NCBI GenBank assembly: GCA_025200525.1
Contig: CM045763.1
Coordinates: 61,267,018-61,331,017 of the forward strand
From: Camellia lanceoleosa
Lineage: Eukaryota > Streptophyta > Magnoliopsida > Ericales > Theaceae
Direction: 5' to 3'
Length of the DNA: 64,000 nt
Part shown: positions 57,851-64,000 of the stretch, one piece after another
Position numbering within the stretch: position 1 is the stretch's first letter
How the letters are laid out: each line of letters starts with the position of its first letter
Made by a program: the position numbers and the translations under genes
Notes under the pieces: model-generated
Database searches by the model: none
Seen by the model: only the letters and a program-made list of their open reading frames with translations
Told to the model about the DNA's origin: nothing

Positions 57851-60800
57851 CAGTGATGAAAAAAAATAATCTATTATTTTTTCCTCCTTTTTTTTTTTTG
57901 GATCAGTTTTCCTAAATTATTTTTCCCCTTTTTTTTTTGGATCAGTTTATTTTTCCTTCCTTTTTTTTTTCTTTTTTTGTTTTTTTTTTTGGATCAGTCT
58001 TCGTATCAATCTGTATCTCTATCTATCTCTCCTTCTCAAAACAAGACACAATCAGTTTTCCTATTAATCTCTATCTCTCCCCCTCTCCCTCTCCATCTCC
58101 CTCTCAAAACACAAGTGCTGTGTGTTCTTCTCCAGCGCCCTTTCAGTGTGTTCTTCTATAGCGCTGCTGCCAACGTCCCTGTTCTCCTCCTTCAGTGTGG
58201 CCACAGACGTCGTATCTCCTTTGCTACTTTGCATTCTCTTCCATCAGGTATGGGTTCTCTTTCTCTCTCCCTTTCTCTGTCTCTCTTTCACTCAATTTCT
58301 CTATTTTTCTATCTCTGTTTTCCCTAATTTTCAAAATTAATGTTTTCCCTAATTTTTGAAATTAATTTTCAGAATTAAGTTTAAATGTCGTCTCATAGAA
58401 GAGCATTTGGGCGTCAAGGAAAAACTCTTTATGTTTATTTAGTTATTGCGTGCAATAGTTTTCATGGTTAAAATCTGCTAGGCATTAGTTTCCCAAGGAT
58501 GTGTATCATATTATGAGATTAAGGTCACCTTATTAAAGCATCAAAACAATTACGATGGGTCATGCCTACTATCATAACTTGCCATTACATTCTCGGTTTG
58601 GGTTTGGCATCCATTTAGACAAGGGTTTGGTTCTGCCTCAAAGGTGTAATCGAGATAGAGAGGTCGGTTTGGATTAGGGATTGTGGCTCTGGGATATTAT
58701 GAGATTAAGGTCAGCCTTATTAAAGCATCAAAACAATTCTGATGGTCATGCCTACTATCATAACTTGCCATTACATTCTCTGTTTGGGTTTGGCATCCAT
58801 TTAGACAAGGGTTTGGTTCCCGTCTCAGTGTGTAACTGAGATAGAGAGGTGGGTTTGGATTAGGGGATTGTGGCTCTTTGTTTTTTTTTTTTTTTTTGGG
58901 CAGGGGGGGTTGGATGGTGCTAAGAATGTTACATAGATTGGGCTGAAAGTAATCTGAATTAGTATAAGAATTAATGTTTTTCTATGACAATCTTTAATCA
59001 ATAAGTTGTTGACTTGATTTTATATCTCTCTAATGAGGGTAATGTATGTATTTGGTTTATGCAATGTGTGTTTTCTTAACTGTTCATGAATTTGTAGAAA
59101 CTGAAATTTCTGTGTTGGATTGATTCCATTTATTTATGTTATTTGCTGTTATTCATGTGAAATTGAAGTACAGTATAACAATGAAAATTTAGCAGGATTT
59201 GAAATTCAGCACACCTTCAGATTGAAGAAATAGAGGCTAAATCATTGATGAAGTATAGATAGAAAGTTAACAAAACATTGTTACCTTATCTTAGCATCCT
59301 TCTTAGGTCTTTGTTTGGTGACTTTTGACTCCAACTAGACATTCAATTATATACGTCTTAGCTAAGTCTTGATTTCTAAGTAGAAAACCTTAGTGTGTAA
59401 CCTTAGTGTGTAAGTTTGTCGACTTGTGGTTGCTACTAAGATTTTAAGTCTTTGGAAGTTCCTTTTAGTATATCTTAGATGAATTATTAGTTTATCTAAG
59501 AACTCTTGCCATTTCTTGTGATCCCTGCTTCGCTATCAATGAAATAAAAACAAGAATTACTTGTTAAAAATATGCAAATGCTATTTTAGAAATGGGAAAG
59601 CATTAATGTGGAAGGGGATTTAGATATTTTTATCTTTTGGAAAGGTACATTGATTCCCCTGTTTCTTGAACTTCATATATCTATATATATAGCAGACATG
59701 TAAGAAAGGTTGAGATCAACTCTCATCCTCTTGGATATATGGCTTTTCATGCCATGTTTCACTTTCCTAGGTATAATAAACAGTACTCTGGTCTTGTTTG
59801 TAACTCTGCTTCTCCTGACATGGGATTTCATGAATCAAAGTGCAGTGTCAAAAAAAAACTTATATGACAGTTTAGAATGCTCATCTTGGAATTCTACAAC
59901 CACAATGTTATTAGCTCAAGTTAGGTACTTCTCATGATGTTATTTGAGGTGCGTGTAAACTAGTTCGAACATTGGTCATAAAAAAAAAAAAAATTATATA
60001 TATATAATGGCTTTATTAGGTGATAATGCTAGGGTAGCACTCTAAATGATGTAATGTTTATTTGTCAATACTTTAGATTGTGTTAGAACATTTTCACAGG
60101 AAAATAAAGAAGAAAGAAAGAAAAAATTGGGAGGGGGAGGGAGGAAGTATATCAACTACAATATATCAGTGATAATTGAACCTTTATTGCTGTGTGCTTC
60201 AAGTTCCAACCATATAAGAACCCATAAAAGCATGTGAGCTGCACATGGATTTAGTTTGTTAATCTCTGCTTCTGTTAGGCATGTTCATAGCCCATCTTCC
60301 ATTAGGTAATCCGTGTCCATGGCACTGCTAGTTCAAGCTGCTTGTTTGCTGTTGCCCATTTGCCTTGATTTCCTGGATGTGCTAACTGCTGGATATAGGA
60401 AAATAGGTCTTTAGTTGGTCCTTCTACTTATTTTTGGATGTCCTGTCTTTGGTGGGGCTGCTTGGCTACTGTTATGGTTGCTTTGGCCTGCTGCTATGAA
60501 TAAATAACTAGCTGAAACAACCACTTTAAACAACTTGTTTAAAATAAAGACATAATAAGAAGGAAAGTAACTGCCTTTGTAAGTTGTTATCAGTTTATCA
60601 TATATCTATCTTTTCCCACCTTTTAAAAATAGCTCAAAGCAGTAATATAGTACTTAATTTTTTTTTTAAATTGCAGTCAACTTTTCCTTTTCTGTTGTGA
60701 CATGCCCAAGAACTCATTCTATGATATGACAAGAACAGTTCTATTTCTTTTACAAAATCCAATCTTAATTCTTGCTTCATGATATCTACATTTGTGGAAT

Positions 60801-62576
60801 TTGTATTCAGCTTCGATTCTGGAAAGGAAAATTTTTTTATTTTGTCCTTATTATAAATTCTGTTATTGTTTTTTTTTTAAAAAAAAAAGGAAAATGAAAA
60901 AAGAAGATGATTGGAGAGGAGGAGAAAGGATAAGGCTGACATTATTTTATCTGAAAATATGGCTTTACAAAGAGCTAAATGGGGAAGTAAAGTACTCATG
61001 TAACCATCCTAATTAGTTGGGTTAAAGTATGGTTTGTTGAACCACTACATTAACGTAGTCCTGAATATGGATCTTGTGTGTATAGTCCATTAAAAATTCT
61101 GGTTTTATTATAATACACTAATACACTAGACTAATATTTGGAAAGTTTTTGAACTATTCTTCATTTTTTCATTACTATTATTGACAAACAGCTGCTTCTA
61201 CTGTTTGATGATTGTTTTGACTGTTTTATTGATGTTACAATGTGAAAAGTTTATATCAATAGATTAAATGGACAATCCTAGAATCCAGGAAAAGCACCAG
61301 CTATCTGTAGTGTATTATGCTGCATTGTCATCTGTTTCTTAGTCCCCAACACAATTCGGATTCAACGAGATGAAGTCTATGTAAACTTACTAGGGATTAG
61401 TTTCATGGTTCCTTATTTACCATTGTACTCAATTTACAATCACTTTTGGCATTCATGATTACTAAGGCTTAACTAAAGGCTACACACCATATCTACCCAT
61501 CACAGCTCCCTTTTCCCAAATTTTTGAAGCATCAGATTCTTAACTATGACTATGTGGCAGTATGGTGTCTTATTCAATGCTATGTGACTATAACCAGTAT
61601 ATTAAGGATGCAAATGGGAGTTATCTATATTTCAATACACTAGCTTGGCCTGTCATTTTATTTAATTTATTTTTAAATTCATACATCTTATGTTGGTGGC
61701 ATATATTTGGTTAGTTATGCAATATCTTAATGGGAACACTGTATGGCATACTCATTTGACAGACTCTGGAAACATTTCATTAGATATTAATGTGTATTAA
61801 TTGGGCATTGTTTTATATAAAAATTTAGATCTATAGGTTTTTACTCAATATTATTAATTAATTATTTTTCCTCTCACAACTATCGATTTAATGAAAAATG
61901 GAATATTACACCCTTAAATTAGCATATCTTGCTTTAACTTCTCTAGACTTCGTATATAGTTGAGTAAAGAGAAAATCAAACAGAGTACTAACTACAGTAA
62001 CAGGCCATATGTACTGAATTATAGTCTCGGGCCATTCATTGGAATTGTCGCATGTAGCTATCAATTTTATTGGCATCGTTCATTTCTTATATGCATAGCT
62101 CCTTACGTGCATTATTAAGTTCCTTGGCAGAATTTAATTAATTCCATTGGCATTGTTCAATTCTATTTCCAAATACGTGTAGTTCAATCATAACATTTTG
62201 CATTTGGATATTTGAGTACTTAAATTGACTGCTTTAGAAACTCAATGTAGCATATTGTGGGTTTTCTTTCCGTGTCATGTTATCTGCTTTTTACTCTTAG
62301 CTCACTGCTTTATTGGTTAAATTTTCTCTGAATTATGATATTTGTCTTCTTATTGATGGTTATTTTGCTGTGGTTTATGTTTTGGTTATGAATACTTCTT
62401 CTGTTTACGCTAAATTGCTTTGGCTATTTTTTCACGTGATTTATGTGTGGTTGTAATTTATATAACTCAGTATAATCATTGGACTTGAAATTTTTTTAAT
62501 TAAAAAATATATATATATTTTTCTATATAAAATTTGTCCTATTCACCTAACTTTAATTAACTCGGCATAGTCAGAC
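57851..62576 (+). other. CACTA leader/intron region, no protein recognised
   Basis: Contains T-rich and CT-rich promoter/leader-like DNA (57880-58340), a 186-bp tandem duplication (58508-58877), and AT-rich intron-like sequence. The open frames at 57937-58340, 59710-59937 and 60792-61016 are low-complexity or unrecognised. Distance to the transposase suggests a long 5' intron or captured DNA. Confidence 0.45.
58508..58877. repeat. Tandem duplication, about 186-bp unit, two copies
   Basis: Both copies begin ATATTATGAGATTAAGGTCA and contain TTGCCATTACATTCTC and AGACAAGGGTTTGGTT; starts 58508 and 58694. The copies differ by small substitutions and indels. Confidence 0.88.
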
Positions 62577-62640
62577 ATGGACAAGTTTGGATTGCGTTAG
62601 GTAGCACAGTTGATGGAAGGATAAGTCGGGCATATAATGA
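62577..62640 (+). pseudogene. CACTA transposase N-terminus, out of frame
   Basis: ATGGACAAG at 62577 is followed, one frame over, by STVDGRISRAYNDGVISFLR (about 62599-62658), the N-terminal part of the transposase-associated domain. It does not share a frame with the long ORF that starts after the TGA at 62638-62640, so at least one frameshift near 62580 and another near 62668 are needed, or an intron-like arrangement. Confidence 0.6.
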
Positions 62641-64000
62641 TGGGGTAATATCATTTCTTCGTTTTGCAATGGCGGTTATCGACGAGATGGTAAAATTTTG
62701 TGCCCTTGTCAAAAGTGTGTGAATGTTGTTCGTCAAAATTTTCAAATTGTTCAAATTCATTTGCTGCAACATGGGATTATTCCAACTTACACTATTTGGC
62801 ACGTGCATGGGGAACCCCGTGAATCAAATGAGGCTTATCATCATGATATACCCGTTGAGGGCAATGAGGTTTTGGGAGGTATTGATGTCTTAGTGGAAGA
62901 TCGAATAATAGGGGAATCAACTAATACAACTCAAGAGGAGAAGGTTCGCACTTTTGATAAATTATTGAATGATGCCAAACGTGAGGTGTACCCAGGTTGC
63001 ACAAATTACACTTTGTTAAAATTTGTCATCGAGATGCTTAATATGAAGGTAACAAACCATTGGAGTAATAAGTCAGTTGACATGATGCTAGAGTTTTTAA
63101 AAAAACTTTTACCGAAGGATAATTTGGTTCCAAAGTCAACTTATGAAGCTAAAAAAATACTACGTGAATTGGGTTTGTCATACGAGCTCATTGATGCTTG
63201 TGTAAACGATTGTGTGCTCTTTTGGAAGGGGAATGCAACACTAGATAAATGTCCAAATTGTAAGGCTTCAAGATACAAGACAAATCATGGTAGAGGTAAG
63301 AAGATCTCTCGTAAGGTTCTTCGATACTTTCCGTTAACACCGAGATTGAAAAGGTTGTACATGTCGAGGAAGAGAGCCGAGGATATGAAATGGTTCAAGG
63401 AAAAACGTCTAGATGACGGTGTATTGAGGCATCCTGTAGATAGTGATGAGTGGAAGGAATTCGATACACAACATCCTGAATTTGCCTTGGAGCCTCGAAA
63501 TGTGAGGCTAAGGTTGGCTACTGATGGTTTCAACCCTTTCGGAAATATGAATAACTCATATAGTTTGTGGCCTGTCGTACTCATTCCGTACAACTTGCCA
63601 CCGTGGTTGGCTATGAAGGACCCATTTTTCATGCTGTCATTACTTATTCCTGGTGAATCACAACCAGGAATTGATATTGATGTCTACCTGAGACCTTTAG
63701 TGGAAGAATTGAATGAATTATGGAAAAATGGTACATTAACCTATGGTGCCTCGACTGGTGAGACTTTCTGCATGCGTGCAGCTTTGCTGTGGACGATACA
63801 TGATTGGCCCGCATTTGGTGATATTTCTGGATGGAGAACAAAGGATCATTACTCTTGTTACACTTGCAATGATGAACCATATTTTGAATCTTTAAGAAGT
63901 AAGGCTGCGTACAGTAACCATCGATGCTACTTGCCTGATGACCACCCAGAAAGGCGAAAGAGTAGAACATATAATGGTAAGCATGAAAAACAGAAGAGAT
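62641..64000 (+). CDS. CACTA TNP2-family transposase, partial, open to window edge
   Basis: About 453 codons without a stop, running off the right end. Domains in order: the zinc-binding end of the transposase-associated domain (CPCQKCVN, 62701-62724; HLLQHGIIPTYTIWHVHGE), an acidic linker, a conserved helical block, a second CX2C motif (CPNCKASRY, 63250), then the start of the transposase core: RLKRLYMSRKRAEDMKWFKE, LATDGFNPFG, SLWPVVLIPYNLPPWLAMKD, SLLIPGESQPGIDIDVYLRP, LWTIHDWPAFGDISGW. This is the Transposase_21 pattern of plant CACTA elements. The first catalytic acidic residue is expected in the ATDGFNPF block. No start codon in frame; see the displaced N-terminus just upstream. The long clean frame suggests young age or recent activity. 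Confidence 0.9.

Larger units (their letters stand above)
56740..64000 (+). mobile_element. CACTA transposon, left part, transposase-bearing
   Basis: The left terminus CACTACAACAAAAGTAACC at 56740 is followed by about 1.1 kb of subterminal repeats (GGTGACGAAA / TTCGTCACTA in both orientations, 56755-57850) and, 6 kb further in, a TNP2-type transposase (62577 onward). The right end lies outside the window. It starts 13 bp after the target duplication of the 54089 solo LTR. Confidence 0.85.

Noticed and set aside
57937..58340. Ser/Phe/Leu-rich ORFs
   Set aside because: Low-complexity CT- and T-rich leader DNA; the translation merely reflects composition.

Overview
The window looks like nuclear DNA of a dicotyledonous plant: AT-rich, intron-containing genes, a chloroplast-targeted carrier, and heavy occupation by plant transposable elements. 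The species cannot be told from sequence alone. Only two host genes look intact: the terminal exon of a PDR-type ABC transporter (816-1088, +) and a complete 13-exon BASS1-type plastid sodium/metabolite cotransporter (39393-45937, -; 417 codons plus stop, every splice junction in phase). Host pseudogene material comprises a 2-oxoglutarate dioxygenase of the AOP type (6287-7317, -) and two kinase fragments carried inside DNA transposons.

Layout. 1-1527: ABC transporter 3' end, with a MITE in its last visible intron. 1528-4560: a 3-kb non-coding LTR element. 5160-5908: a decayed solo LTR of the copia family seen later. 6287-7317: dioxygenase pseudogene. 8765-15956: two parts of an RTE-type LINE (-) separated by an LTR-like stretch with a 29-bp minisatellite and a CACTA-type element holding receptor-kinase exons. 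16363-17120: a Mutator-like element with a CDK exon fragment. 18490-38225: a decayed endogenous pararetrovirus (-), split by a long solo LTR (20590-34649) that itself contains a 10.8-kb Ty1-copia element (23504-34273), and split again by a second solo LTR (35192-37272) that carries a plastid DNA insert. 39393-45937: BASS1. 48418-52832: a second pararetroviral segment (+) covering the part of the viral genome missing from the first. 54089-56722: solo LTR with a complete TRIM nested in it. 56740-64000: the left part of an autonomous-type CACTA transposon whose transposase frame is open to the window edge.

Most noteworthy signal: a 10-bp palindrome (CGCTCGAGCG and close variants) occurs in pairs whose starts are exactly 20 bp apart. 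It is found in the copia LTRs, in the copia interior just upstream of its extra ORF, in a related decayed LTR, and in an LTR of an apparently different family. This looks like a shared regulatory cassette.

All domain and family calls are by eye; nothing was searched against a database.
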